From Sediminitomix flava (GTDB taxonomy: Bacteria > Bacteroidota > Bacteroidia > Cytophagales > Flammeovirgaceae): a stretch of 64,000 nucleotides of DNA. The stretch spans positions 62,001-126,000 of the forward strand of contig NZ_QGDO01000010.1 of assembly GCF_003149185.1 (NCBI RefSeq), written 5' to 3'. The position numbers were made by a program, and so were the translations under genes. Below the pieces are notes generated by a model. That model saw only the letters and a program-made list of their open reading frames with translations. It made no database searches and was not told the DNA's origin. Below, one piece after another: positions 44,679 to 54,880 of this stretch. Numbering within the stretch: the first letter of the stretch is position 1; every line of letters starts with the position of its first letter.

Positions 44679-46544
44679 ATGAAAATGAAAAAACTAAAAC
44701 TGCTGAAAAAACTACCAAGCTTAGCTTTGGTAAGGCTTGTTCTATTTATCTTAATTCTTTTACCTTTTCAAGGTATAAGTCAAGTTGTTTTAAAGGTGGA
44801 TGAAGTTCCTAAGTTCACACCTAATGGGGAGTCGATCTTTGTGACTGGAACATTCAATAATTGGCAAGTAGCAGACTCTTCTTTTATGCTCGCCTTTGAT
44901 TCTACTTCTAGCACTTGGGAGATAAGTTTACCAAAAGAAATACGCTCTTTTGAGTATAATTTTTCGAGAGGTAGTAATTTATCTATGGAAGCCAATGCCT
45001 TGGGAGAGGTGGAAGATAAAAGAGTTTATATAGCTCCATTAGAAGCTTCTGATACAGTTTTGGTACACAAAATTGAGAAGTGGTCGGATTTAGCTTCAGA
45101 TGTAACTATTAGACTAAAGAGTATTCCTTTGAATACACCCTCAGAAGCTAAAATATTTTTGGCGGCAGATTTTAATGATTGGAATATTGCTGACTCTACT
45201 TATTTGGTCACAAATAAGAATGGCGTATTTGAAGTAGTGATACCAGCACAAATAGATTCATTTCATTACAAGTTCACAAGAGGCTCTTGGAGTTCGGTTG
45301 AAGGAGGATATAGTGGCGGTTTCAGACCAAATCGATTTTACAGTAAAAAATCAGATAAGCCAGAGACGATTGCAGTAATTATAAGCAGTTGGGAAGATTT
45401 AAGTGAAAATGTACTTAGTCTATATTCATTTATAGGCTTAGTGTTTAGTACTGTTGGGTTGTTAATTCTATCCATGCTTTTTAGTATTGATAGAGGAGGT
45501 CAGACTTATGTTCAAACTTTATTCATTCTGATTTTACTTTACACTTTTGCATTTATCATCAAAGTGATGTCCGATGATGCAGAGCTGTTCAGTGTAATTC
45601 CTCATGTATATTTACTTCCCGATTTATTGTGGTTTTCCTATGGCCCCCTATACTTGTTCTTTGTTTATCAAATGATAAAAAGGGAAATTGATCAAGAAGT
45701 AAAACCAAAATGGTATTGGTGGAGTGGTGGCATCATTCATTTTTGCTTGCTCTTACCTTTATTGATTAAGCCTACCGAAGAATTGAAGTCATCAATTATC
45801 AATCAAGAGTATAGTGATCAAATATATCTTATCAGCTTTGTTTCGTTGTTGTTCAATGTATTGATCTGGTTAAAGACCTATCACCTAATTCAAAAAGCAA
45901 GCAGGTATGGTGCAGAAGCTTTGCCTATATTTAGGATAAAACTCTTAAAAAGACTACAATGGATATTTTTGGCCATATTGGTAGTTTGGAGTTTTAGTTT
46001 CTTGATCGGCATATTTGATTTCTACTCTGAAAACATGCTTTTGCCTTATGTAGATGTAAGTATCAAGATGACTTGGCTAATGCTTGGCTTACCCTCAGTA
46101 TTCATCACTTATTATGCTTTAAAATATCCGTCTTTACTTAAACGTAAAATAGGGATACTAAAAACACCAAAGGAAGCTTCTCCAACGTCTTTCAGTAATG
46201 ATATTTTAAAATTTAAATACACCTTAGAGCATTTGATTAAGGATGAAAAAATATACCTAAATCCTACATTAACGATGAAAGAGGTCGCTACTATGATTGG
46301 AACAAATACTCATACCTTGTCACATCTGATTAATGAATCTTACAAAAAAAACTTTAATGACTATATCAATTCTCATAGAATTAAAGAGTTTATTCATCGC
46401 GTAAGTAATGCTGAAGAGGAATCCAATTTTAGCGAGTTATCGGTTGAAGTGGGTTTCAATTCAAAGTCAACTTTCAATAGAGCATTTAAAAAGGTAACAG
46501 GCTTTACACCTCGAGCATATTTTAAACAAACAGTCGAGAATTAA
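44679..46544 (+). CDS. membrane AraC-type regulator with two CBM48-like extracellular domains
   Basis: 621 residues from ATG at 44679; an in-frame GTG 18 bp upstream is less likely. Signal peptide/anchor (LVLFILILLPFQGISQ). Two E-set, CBM48-like domains follow: IFVTGTFNNWQVADSSFML (about 55-75) and IFLAADFNDWNIADSTYLV (about 160-180), each followed by a KFTRGS-type strand. Then seven hydrophobic helices (about 245-485) and a cytoplasmic AraC helix-turn-helix (SHLINESYKKNFNDYINSHR; FSELSVEVGFNSKSTFNRAF). The FNNW motif also occurs in the CBM48 module of the next gene, a GH13 amylase. A one-piece sensor for alpha-glucan that controls the amylase is the natural inference. Confidence 0.85.
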   Translation: MKMKKLKLLKKLPSLALVRLVLFILILLPFQGISQVVLKVDEVPKFTPNGESIFVTGTFNNWQVADSSFMLAFDSTSSTWEISLPKEIRSFEYNFSRGSNLSMEANALGEVEDKRVYIAPLEASDTVLVHKIEKWSDLASDVTIRLKSIPLNTPSEAKIFLAADFNDWNIADSTYLVTNKNGVFEVVIPAQIDSFHYKFTRGSWSSVEGGYSGGFRPNRFYSKKSDKPETIAVIISSWEDLSENVLSLYSFIGLVFSTVGLLILSMLFSIDRGGQTYVQTLFILILLYTFAFIIKVMSDDAELFSVIPHVYLLPDLLWFSYGPLYLFFVYQMIKREIDQEVKPKWYWWSGGIIHFCLLLPLLIKPTEELKSSIINQEYSDQIYLISFVSLLFNVLIWLKTYHLIQKASRYGAEALPIFRIKLLKRLQWIFLAILVVWSFSFLIGIFDFYSENMLLPYVDVSIKMTWLMLGLPSVFITYYALKYPSLLKRKIGILKTPKEASPTSFSNDILKFKYTLEHLIKDEKIYLNPTLTMKEVATMIGTNTHTLSHLINESYKKNFNDYINSHRIKEFIHRVSNAEEESNFSELSVEVGFNSKSTFNRAFKKVTGFTPRAYFKQTVEN

Positions 46545-46918
46545 ATACTCATCAACATAAATAAAGATTCAGTATTGAATAGTTTGTGTTCATAACATTG
46601 TGATGTTGTTTTGAGGATTTACATTAAGTGTTTGAATAACTTTATTCAATTGAAATTGGTGGATTTTATTTTTTAAACATGTTATTTATTTGTCAAATCA
46701 TGAAAATTCTTGATTTGACGAATTTTCATAATACATTTTTTAAAGTAAACAAATACAGGTTTTTATGTGTGTCATTTCATGAAATGAATCATTTTATGAG
46801 CTAGATGAATCAATTTTTGAAGATAAAAATATTCGAAAAATTCAAGATGATCATCTAGATTTGCAATAAGTGTAAATCACATACTTATTCGTTTATTACT
46901 GACTAAAACCAACTGAAA
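46545..46918. promoter_or_regulatory. upstream region of GH13 gene with two dyads
   Basis: 374 bp, no gene. Dyad one: GTCAAATCA (46692-46700) / TGATTTGAC (46711-46719), perfect 9-bp arms with a 10-bp spacer, overlapping a GAAAATT/AATTTTC pair. Dyad two: perfect 16-bp palindrome TCATTTCATGAAATGA (46772-46787). Both lie 130-230 bp before the amylase start and are candidate operators for the AraC-type regulator encoded just upstream. Confidence 0.45.
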
Positions 46919-49900
46919 ATGAAAAAAGCTTTACTGTTTTGTCTAGTACAAATTCTCTTTTTTTCACACTCACTTTTGGCGCAACGTGTTTGGATGGAGC
47001 CTGTCTCTGGTTCAAGCATGTCGGGTAGTGATCAAGTAAAAATTTACTTTGATAAAGAGAATTCTAACTTTTGGGAAAATGGACCTAACGGAGTGTTCAT
47101 GCATGCAGGAGTGGTAACCACAAGTGAAAATGGTACGGATTGGAATTATGGCAACGGTGCTTGGGATGACTTTGGTTCTGCTCGTCAAATGACAAGAGAA
47201 GGAAACTATTGGGTGAAAACAATTACTCCTCGCACTTATTTCGGGGTTCCTTCTGAGATAGATATGTATCGTATTCAGTTGGTTTTAAGAAATGAGTATG
47301 ATACGAGCAACCCGAACAACGTAGTTAATAATGGTGGTGCTAACTTTTTCCTAGAACTTGATGAAGAAGCAGTTGCAGGTGTGGTTTCTTTTAACCCGTC
47401 TACACCTAGAGATGATGAATCTGTAACTATTCGTTTTGATGCATCACAAGGTGCGACACAATCTTTGGTAGGAGCAACTAAAGTATATCTTCATTCAGCT
47501 GCAATCACTTCAGGGTTTTCTTCTACAACTTGGGAACATCCTGTAGGGAATTGGGGAGCTGATGATGGTCTTGGAGAAATGACGAAAGTAGCTGGAACAA
47601 CAGATACTTGGGAGTTTACATTAAACCCTAGAGCTTATTATGGCATTACAGATGCAAATGAAGATATTTTCAGATTGACTTTTGTATTCAGAAATGAAGA
47701 TGGTTCTGTGGAAGAAAAAGATGAATCAGGTGATTTTGTTTATGCTATCAATCCTGGATATTACCTCACTTTAGATGAGCCAAGTAATGGAAATACAGTT
47801 GCTGCTGTTGGAGCATCTGTTCCTGTGGAGGCTTCAGCTCCTGAAACTTCTGATTTTACAGTAAGCATCGATGGTACTCAAGTTTATTCTGCTACGGCAG
47901 TAAATTCGATTTCTTGGACAACTTCATTTACATCAGCAGGTTCTCATGAGCTTAGTATTACAAGTTCAAACGGAACAGAGACTAAAACTAAGACGCAAGA
48001 AGTTAATAGCTATTCGGCAGTTGTTCGTCAGGATTTACCTACTTCTGACTTGAGTTACGGAGTTAACTATGGAAGCGATCCTACAAAAGCAACTATTGTT
48101 TTACACCTTCCTACGCAAAATAAAGAAGTGGTTCACCTAATTGGTGATTTTAATAACTGGGAAGTATCTGATAATTATAAGCTGAAAAGAACAATTGCTG
48201 GAGATATTTGGTGGATTGAGTTGACAGGATTAACGGCAGGGAAAGAATATTTGTATCAATTCTTGATCGATGGTTCTATAAGAGTGGCAGACCCTTATAC
48301 GGAGAAGGTTGCAGATCCGAATAATGATCAGTATATCTCAGATACCGTATATCCAAACTTACTTCCTTATCCTTACGATAAAACTTCTGAGATCGCATCT
48401 TATCTACAAACAAACCAATCCGCATACGCTTGGGAGGTGGATAGCTTTACACCAGTTTCACATAACAAGCTAAATATTTACGAGCTTCACTTAAGAGATT
48501 TTACAGTAGAAGGAACGTACAAAGCAGCAACTGCGAAGTTGGATTATATTGATGCTTTAGGAATCAACTGTATTCATATCATGCCAGTAAGTGAGTTTGA
48601 AGGAAATGACAGTTGGGGGTATAATCCGAATTATTATTTCGCAGCAGATAAAGCCTATGGTACTGCTAATGATTTGAAAGAATTTATCGATGAAGCACAC
48701 AAAAGAGGTATTGCAGTAATTAATGATTTGGTACTCAATCATGCCTTTAATTCTGTAGCATTAGCTCGTATGTATTGGGATGATGCCAACAACAAACCAG
48801 CTGCTGATAACCCTTGGTTCAATGCCAATCACAACTTTGTTGACAATACAGGTGCTTGGTGGGGTTCTGACTTTAACCATGACAGCGGTCACACTCAAGC
48901 TTTTGTTGATCGTGTGATTGAGCACTGGATGACAGAGTTTAAATTCGACGGTTTTAGATTTGACTTCACAAAAGGATTCAGTAACACGCAATGGTACGGT
49001 GATTGGAACTGGGGTAGCGATTATGATCAATCACGTGTGAATAACTTGACGCGTATGATCGATCAAATGAGAGCTCACAATACTAATGCAATTGTCGTAT
49101 TCGAACATTTGGCAAATCAATCAGAAGATAAAGTATTGGCAGATTACGGAGTGCTACAGTGGGGAGGTAAAGCCGTCACTGAGAAATATGAAGAAATGGT
49201 ATTGGGTTGGAATGAGTCTGATATTTCAAATTCATATTCTAAGGATGCATCACATGATTTTAACTTTGATAACTTGATCAGTTATATGGAAAGTCATGAC
49301 GAACAAAGATTGGCTTACCACGCACATGAGTATGCTCGTGATTTCATCAAAAATGATCAAACTGAATTGATGAAACGTATGAAATTGGCAGCAGCAATCA
49401 ATATGCTGATTCCTGGTCCGCGTATGGTTTGGCAATTCGGAGAGCTTGGTTATGATTATGATATTGATTATAACGGTCGTACAGGACGTAAACCTGTGAA
49501 GTGGGAGTATTATGACGACCCTGTAAGAAGAGATTTGTACGATTTCTATAGCTTAGTTCTTAACCTACGTCAGAACCATGATGTATTCCACAATTTGACA
49601 GGTTATACGCTTGATGGAAACAACTGGGTAAAACAATTACATTTCCAAAATGCAGATACTACTGTTTCTGTCATGGTAAATATGGAAGCCTATAATACTT
49701 CTGACCCTAATAATGCAGGGCACTACGAATACTTTGACGTACCAACAGGCAAATATGGAAGTTACTATGAAGCAGTTTCAGGACAGTGGGAACAATTAAA
49801 TGGTAATTACAGATTATATGCTGGAGATATTAAAATCTTCTCAAATTATGAGTTGTCATCTGAAATGCAACAATTTGTAAGTTCTGCAAGAAGACAATTA

Positions 49901-50155
49901 AGTAGTGTTGTAGAAACGTCAACATCTTTTTCACTTAATGTATTCCCTAATCCGAATAATGGGTCATTTAAAGTACAATTAGGAGGTGTAGAGAAAGCGA
50001 ATCTTTCTATCTATACATCTGAAGGAGTTCTTGTTTATGCAAATGAAGTGAGTAACTCTGAAGATATTCAACTTCCTACAAATCTTAAAGGATTATTTAT
50101 CCTTAGAGTAGTTAGTGAAGATCAATCTATTGTATCTAAACTTATCGTAGAGTAA
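46919..50155 (+). CDS. secreted GH13 alpha-amylase-type enzyme with T9SS domain
   Basis: 1078 residues. Signal peptide (MKKALLFCLVQILFF ... LLAQ). Two related beta domains at about 23-130 and 158-262 (both with TPRTYFG / NPRAYYG and VxRNE motifs), an Ig-like domain, then a CBM48 module (LIGDFNNWEVSDNYKL) near 405-470. The GH13 barrel is about 490-870, with all four conserved regions: INDLVLNHAF, FDGFRFDFTKGF (nucleophile Asp682), VVFEHLANQ (acid/base Glu729) and YMESHDEQRL (Asp794). T9SS type A sorting domain from about 1005 (FPNPNNGSFKVQL). It should cleave starch or glycogen at the cell surface or outside. The AraC-type sensor just upstream shares the CBM48-like fold. Confidence 0.93.
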   Translation: MKKALLFCLVQILFFSHSLLAQRVWMEPVSGSSMSGSDQVKIYFDKENSNFWENGPNGVFMHAGVVTTSENGTDWNYGNGAWDDFGSARQMTREGNYWVKTITPRTYFGVPSEIDMYRIQLVLRNEYDTSNPNNVVNNGGANFFLELDEEAVAGVVSFNPSTPRDDESVTIRFDASQGATQSLVGATKVYLHSAAITSGFSSTTWEHPVGNWGADDGLGEMTKVAGTTDTWEFTLNPRAYYGITDANEDIFRLTFVFRNEDGSVEEKDESGDFVYAINPGYYLTLDEPSNGNTVAAVGASVPVEASAPETSDFTVSIDGTQVYSATAVNSISWTTSFTSAGSHELSITSSNGTETKTKTQEVNSYSAVVRQDLPTSDLSYGVNYGSDPTKATIVLHLPTQNKEVVHLIGDFNNWEVSDNYKLKRTIAGDIWWIELTGLTAGKEYLYQFLIDGSIRVADPYTEKVADPNNDQYISDTVYPNLLPYPYDKTSEIASYLQTNQSAYAWEVDSFTPVSHNKLNIYELHLRDFTVEGTYKAATAKLDYIDALGINCIHIMPVSEFEGNDSWGYNPNYYFAADKAYGTANDLKEFIDEAHKRGIAVINDLVLNHAFNSVALARMYWDDANNKPAADNPWFNANHNFVDNTGAWWGSDFNHDSGHTQAFVDRVIEHWMTEFKFDGFRFDFTKGFSNTQWYGDWNWGSDYDQSRVNNLTRMIDQMRAHNTNAIVVFEHLANQSEDKVLADYGVLQWGGKAVTEKYEEMVLGWNESDISNSYSKDASHDFNFDNLISYMESHDEQRLAYHAHEYARDFIKNDQTELMKRMKLAAAINMLIPGPRMVWQFGELGYDYDIDYNGRTGRKPVKWEYYDDPVRRDLYDFYSLVLNLRQNHDVFHNLTGYTLDGNNWVKQLHFQNADTTVSVMVNMEAYNTSDPNNAGHYEYFDVPTGKYGSYYEAVSGQWEQLNGNYRLYAGDIKIFSNYELSSEMQQFVSSARRQLSSVVETSTSFSLNVFPNPNNGSFKVQLGGVEKANLSIYTSEGVLVYANEVSNSEDIQLPTNLKGLFILRVVSEDQSIVSKLIVE

Positions 50156-50171
50156 TAATAGATATCTAACG

Positions 50172-50212
50172 AAAAAATGCCCAATCTCATCTACTGAGAT
50201 TGGGCTTTTTTC
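50172..50212. terminator. bidirectional intrinsic terminator
   Basis: Perfect 11-bp stem GCCCAATCTCA (50179-50189) / TGAGATTGGGC (50195-50205), five-base loop, T run right and A run left, between convergent genes. Confidence 0.93.
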
Positions 50213-50271
50213 TTTAAAGAAAATCCAACTTTTATTAGAAGCTGTGTTCTAATCAATTTTCGATTTTAAAT

Positions 50272-51252
50272 CTATAAAAGAGGTGAAATTTTGTTCAGTA
50301 CCTCATTTGGAGCACTAGCATTTTCACTTTTAAAAGGATAATCAAAAAGGTACCAGTTTTCGGTATAGCTGACTTCTTGATTTGGTCCGATAAGTTCTAA
50401 AGGACCAATTGGCTCAAGTTCACATTTTTCGTTTTCATAATACCAAACCGAAATACTGTTTCCGATGACATCCCCGTATACTTTATCAGTAGAAATTTCA
50501 AACGTTTTTAGGAAAAGTAGGTCATTTTTAGAAGAATAAGCAATCCAACCTTTATCAGAATCCATTACAAATTTAGGACGTGAAGGCTTTCCTTTGATGA
50601 CCAATAAAGAATCGAAGGCTACAATGTTTTCCTCTTCCGCAGGATTGATGTCTATGCTGTTTCTAGGGTTCTTGTTATACAAGGCATATCCTTTAGGAAG
50701 ACGACTATACGGATTTAGGGGAACATAGCATATGCCTCCACCTTTTACAAATGTTCTACCCCAATGCGCTAATGATTTAGCTTTAGCACTTTTATTGATA
50801 ATAGTTTGTGTACAACTCAATTGAGAACTATTCGGACTTAATTTGAACACCCTTACTAATTGTACTTCCAGTAAAGGATCAACAATACTTGTCAGTTTTG
50901 CAGTCGATTGATCTACAATTTCGGCAGTCCATTTACCTTTGAATAATTGATTACGTTTTGGAGTTGTTTTCTCAGGGCCAATATCGAATCTACCGGCGCT
51001 GACTTCAAACTTGCTTAGGCTATCATCCCAAAGCATGCCATCCATTTTTTCATTTACCCACAATACATTTTTCCCATTCTTTTCATAGACTAAAACCCTG
51101 CCTCCTACATTTGGGTCAAGTACCACACGTACAGAATCATTTTGAATTTGGATGCAATTTGGGTACTGATGTTCATTGACCCATTGTGTACTTTGAGCCT
51201 CAGAAAAGAAGGATAAGAAGAGTGTCAGTAGTGTTAAAATTGATTTTTTCAT
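50272..51252 (-). CDS. exported protein of mutarotase-like fold (DUF4380-like)
   Basis: 326 residues with signal peptide (MKKSILTLLTLFLSFFSEAQ). The sequence pattern NDSVRVVLDPNVGGRVLVYE, the FDIGPE segment and the late ENWYLFDYPF resemble DUF4380/aldose-epimerase-like proteins found in polysaccharide loci. No clear catalytic residues can be assigned. It is convergent with the GH13 gene and divergent from the SusC gene at 51749. A role in handling sugars in the periplasm is only inferred. Confidence 0.6.
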   Translation of the reverse strand: MKKSILTLLTLFLSFFSEAQSTQWVNEHQYPNCIQIQNDSVRVVLDPNVGGRVLVYEKNGKNVLWVNEKMDGMLWDDSLSKFEVSAGRFDIGPEKTTPKRNQLFKGKWTAEIVDQSTAKLTSIVDPLLEVQLVRVFKLSPNSSQLSCTQTIINKSAKAKSLAHWGRTFVKGGGICYVPLNPYSRLPKGYALYNKNPRNSIDINPAEEENIVAFDSLLVIKGKPSRPKFVMDSDKGWIAYSSKNDLLFLKTFEISTDKVYGDVIGNSISVWYYENEKCELEPIGPLELIGPNQEVSYTENWYLFDYPFKSENASAPNEVLNKISPLL

Positions 51253-51748
51253 AGTAATTATCTCATTTCAAATATTATAGAGAAGTATACTATTTGAACT
51301 ATTAAAATATAGCCTATTGAACGATATGAGCAAAACATAAGGATGAATGAGCTAGAATTTAAACTTGCTTATGACATTGTGAATTTTTGAAAAAAAATAA
51401 TTCCTAACTACATTGTAGAATATTAACATAAATTAAAATATACCAAAACAACACAATGTTATAACTGTATTGGGTGAGTTCGAGTATGTTAAAATACTAG
51501 TGTTTTTTTCGTGTTGAAATTGACTTTTTGAACAGTATTTTCATGCTAAAACAGTTTTAAAGTGACTTTTTAAGGCGTTATGAGCAGATATTTTTTTGAC
51601 GTAAAGTTTACATTTATTGACTAGGTGTTTGAAAGTGTTAAAAATACCATTTTGATAGACAATACGACTAAGCTCTCAAAAACTAAGACCCTAGCTTTAA
51701 ACTACTATTAAAACGCCTCCAGTTATTTTTAAACTTAAATTATTTGAA
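51253..51748. promoter_or_regulatory. long leader region of the SusCD operon
   Basis: 496 bp, no gene. Two direct repeats of TGACTTTTT (51521 and 51563) are 42 bp apart, about four helical turns. A short dyad CTACA-T-TGTAG lies near 51411-51421. No promoter could be assigned with confidence. The region must drive the operon to 62718. Confidence 0.35.
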
Positions 51749-54700
51749 ATGAATAAAGTGTCTTTCAAATGGTTAACCCTTTGTTCGCTCATGCTCTTCG
51801 CCATTACAGGGCTACAGGCGCAACAAAGAGTTATAAAAGGAACAGTCATATCATCAGAAGATATGCAGCCTTTACCAGGAGTAAACGTCATTATTAAAAG
51901 CGATGGATCGGGAGATACAAGAGGTACTATCACCGATTTTAATGGTAATTATACCGTAGCTGCAGATGATGAAAATATGATACTTGTATTTAAGTATCTG
52001 GGTTTTAAAACACAGGAAATACTTGTGGGGACTAGGGCCCAAATTAATGTTACTTTGGAGCTTGATGCCGAAGAGTTAGAGGAAGTCGTAGTCATTGGTT
52101 TTGGTGAGCAGAAAAAGGAAAGTGTTGTAGGAGCAATTACTGCAACAACTTCAAAAGAGCTACAAAGAGCTGGTGGTGTAACGAATTTGAGTAGTGCCTT
52201 AAATGGTTTGTTACCAGGGGTATCTACAGTATCTAATTCTGGTGCACCAGGAGAATCTGATATTGATATTTTTATTCGTGGTCAAGGTACTTGGAACGGA
52301 GCAGGACCATTAATCTTGGTTAATGGTATTGAGCGTAGCATGAATGACATCGACGTGAGTGAAGTTGAAAGCGTTTCAGTATTAAAAGATGCTTCTGCTA
52401 CTGCTGTTTATGGTGTGCGTGGTGCGAATGGAGTTATTTTGGTGACGACAAAAAGAGGTACTGTTTCTAAACCTAAGCTAACGGTTTCAGGTAACACAAC
52501 AATTAAAACAATCTCAAGGATACCAAAACCACTAGGATCATACGATGCACTTAGAATGAAAAACTTGGCGATCGAGCGTGAGATCCCAACTCACTCTTCA
52601 TGGTCGCAATATACTCCAGTAGATATCTTACAAAAATATAGAGATCAAACAGATCCATACTTATATCCTGATACGGATTGGCAAGATTGGATGACTGAAG
52701 ATTATGCCCTGAACTACAGAGCCAATATGAATGTGAGTGGTGGTACAGAGAAGGTTCAATACTTTGCTTCTTTTGCCTACCTACATGAAGGAGATATCTT
52801 AAAAACAACAGACTACGGACAAGGCTATGACCCAGAGTTTTCTTACAACCGTATGAACTTCCGTAGTAACCTAGATATGAAAGTTACGAATAGCACTAAG
52901 CTTTCGGTCGACTTAGCAGGATATATGGGTATTCAGAGTAAGTCAGATGGTACAACGGCTGATATTTATAAGGGACTTACGGAGTTTCCACCTGATTATG
53001 TGATTAGATACCCTAATGGTATGTGGGGATGGGACGTTAACCGTGACAGATATAAAAACGCAGTTGTATTCTTGAACTTTGGAGGATATGAGGTGAAAAA
53101 GAGAACACAGTTACAGTCAGATGTAAACTTAGAACAAGACTTAGGGAAAGTTATTAAAGGTTTAAAAGCTGATGTTCGTGTTTCTTATGATACTGAAATC
53201 CAAACAGAGAATGAAGGTGTAAATATTGCCAATGTAGATAAATATAATGTGTTCAGAGGCTATCGTTATGAAGATGGTACTGAAAACATAATCTGGGCAA
53301 ATGATTCTGAGGATGGTCGTGATCCATTAAATGGATTTAATTATATCAACGATAGAAACCAGTATAGCTACGAACAATTTACTTCCAATAATAAGAATAA
53401 GTTTAAGTTATACTATCAAGCAAGAATCAACTATGCTCGTACTTTTGGAAAGCATGAAGTTTCTGCAATGGGACTTTTCGCTCGTGAAGAGAACACCGTA
53501 CAAGCATTATTCCCAGTGAAGCTAGAGCAATGGGTTTCTCGTGCTACTTATAATTATGATAAACGTTATTTCTTCGAATTTAACGGAGCATACAATGGTT
53601 CTGAAAAATTCGGTCCAGAGTATAAGTTTGACTTTTTCCCTTCTTTCGCCTTAGGATGGAATATTTCTAATGAGAAGTTCTTTGAGCCTGTAAAAGAAGT
53701 AATGAACCACTTTAAAATCAGAGGTTCTTATGGTGTAGTTGGTAGTGATAAAGGTATTGACAAAAATTTGTACAGAGCTGTTTGGGATGAAGAGTATAAC
53801 GTAAGAGGGCAAACAAATGGTTTAGTATTTGGTCAACCAAACCGTCAGCCAAGTCCTTACATCCGTTACACAGAAGGTAACCCAGGTAACTTAGATTTGC
53901 ATTGGGAAGTTGCAAAGAAAACAAACATTGGTATTGAAACAGGATTTTTCGGTGATCTGATCACTTTGAATACAGATATCTTCTTTGACCGCCGTACCGA
54001 TATATTTGTTCCTGCTGCTGATATCGTAGCTCCAATTTGGAATGGTGGACAGAATGGTCCTGCCAATCTTGGGGAGACTGAAGTCAGAGGTTTTGAAATC
54101 GAACTTAAAGTTCAGAAAAGCTTTACGCCTGATTTATCAGCATGGATGAATGCTAACTATACTTATTCAAGAGATATAATCATCAAGAGAGCAGATGCTC
54201 CATTGTTGGAAGAATATAGAAAACAAGCTGGGTATCAGATTGGACAAACACGTACAACACTGAATGATGAAATTATCTCAAACTGGGATGACATGTACAC
54301 AGGTGTTCAAGGTTTGGCCAATGAGAACAACTTACCAGGTATGTTCAGACGAATTGACTACAATGCCGATGGTGTCATTGATGAAAGAGATATAGTACCT
54401 TATGGCTATCCAAACAACCGTCCGCAAAATACCTACAACTTAGCTACAGGTTTGTCATACAAAGGTTTCAGCTTAATGGCTCAATTCTATGGGGTTTACA
54501 ATATCACTCGTAATATCAATCTTTCTTCTTTCTTCCAAGAGGCAACAATTGTACGTGAACGTGACTTGAACAGATGGACGCCTACAAACACAGATGCTGA
54601 TTTAGCTCACCTAGGGTTCTTGAACTCAGCTAGTGATGGACAAGCTAATCTTGTAGATGCTTCTTATATCCGTTTGAAGACTTTGGAAGCAGCATACACC

Positions 54701-54877
54701 ATTCAGAATTCACCATTTTTAGATAAGTTAAAAATCAGCAGTGCCAAGATATTTGTAAATGGTAATAACCTTTATTTCTGGTCAAACTTACCTGAAGATA
54801 GAGAAGGTGGAAGTTACGAACGTGATAACTATCCATTGGTAGCAAATTACAATATCGGATTCAACTTAAACTTCTAG
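51749..54877 (+). CDS. SusC-like TonB-dependent outer-membrane transporter 1
   Basis: 1042 residues. Signal peptide to about residue 25 (LQAQ). Carboxypeptidase-regulatory-like domain (VIKGTVISSEDMQPLPGVNV, about 28-105), then the plug with GVRGANGVILVTTKRGT and a 22-strand beta barrel ending in NIGFNLNF with terminal Phe. It imports oligosaccharides through the outer membrane together with its SusD partner, whose gene starts 4 bp downstream. First gene of the operon. The substrate cannot be read from sequence. Confidence 0.95.
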   Translation: MNKVSFKWLTLCSLMLFAITGLQAQQRVIKGTVISSEDMQPLPGVNVIIKSDGSGDTRGTITDFNGNYTVAADDENMILVFKYLGFKTQEILVGTRAQINVTLELDAEELEEVVVIGFGEQKKESVVGAITATTSKELQRAGGVTNLSSALNGLLPGVSTVSNSGAPGESDIDIFIRGQGTWNGAGPLILVNGIERSMNDIDVSEVESVSVLKDASATAVYGVRGANGVILVTTKRGTVSKPKLTVSGNTTIKTISRIPKPLGSYDALRMKNLAIEREIPTHSSWSQYTPVDILQKYRDQTDPYLYPDTDWQDWMTEDYALNYRANMNVSGGTEKVQYFASFAYLHEGDILKTTDYGQGYDPEFSYNRMNFRSNLDMKVTNSTKLSVDLAGYMGIQSKSDGTTADIYKGLTEFPPDYVIRYPNGMWGWDVNRDRYKNAVVFLNFGGYEVKKRTQLQSDVNLEQDLGKVIKGLKADVRVSYDTEIQTENEGVNIANVDKYNVFRGYRYEDGTENIIWANDSEDGRDPLNGFNYINDRNQYSYEQFTSNNKNKFKLYYQARINYARTFGKHEVSAMGLFAREENTVQALFPVKLEQWVSRATYNYDKRYFFEFNGAYNGSEKFGPEYKFDFFPSFALGWNISNEKFFEPVKEVMNHFKIRGSYGVVGSDKGIDKNLYRAVWDEEYNVRGQTNGLVFGQPNRQPSPYIRYTEGNPGNLDLHWEVAKKTNIGIETGFFGDLITLNTDIFFDRRTDIFVPAADIVAPIWNGGQNGPANLGETEVRGFEIELKVQKSFTPDLSAWMNANYTYSRDIIIKRADAPLLEEYRKQAGYQIGQTRTTLNDEIISNWDDMYTGVQGLANENNLPGMFRRIDYNADGVIDERDIVPYGYPNNRPQNTYNLATGLSYKGFSLMAQFYGVYNITRNINLSSFFQEATIVRERDLNRWTPTNTDADLAHLGFLNSASDGQANLVDASYIRLKTLEAAYTIQNSPFLDKLKISSAKIFVNGNNLYFWSNLPEDREGGSYERDNYPLVANYNIGFNLNF

Positions 54878-54880
54878 GGA

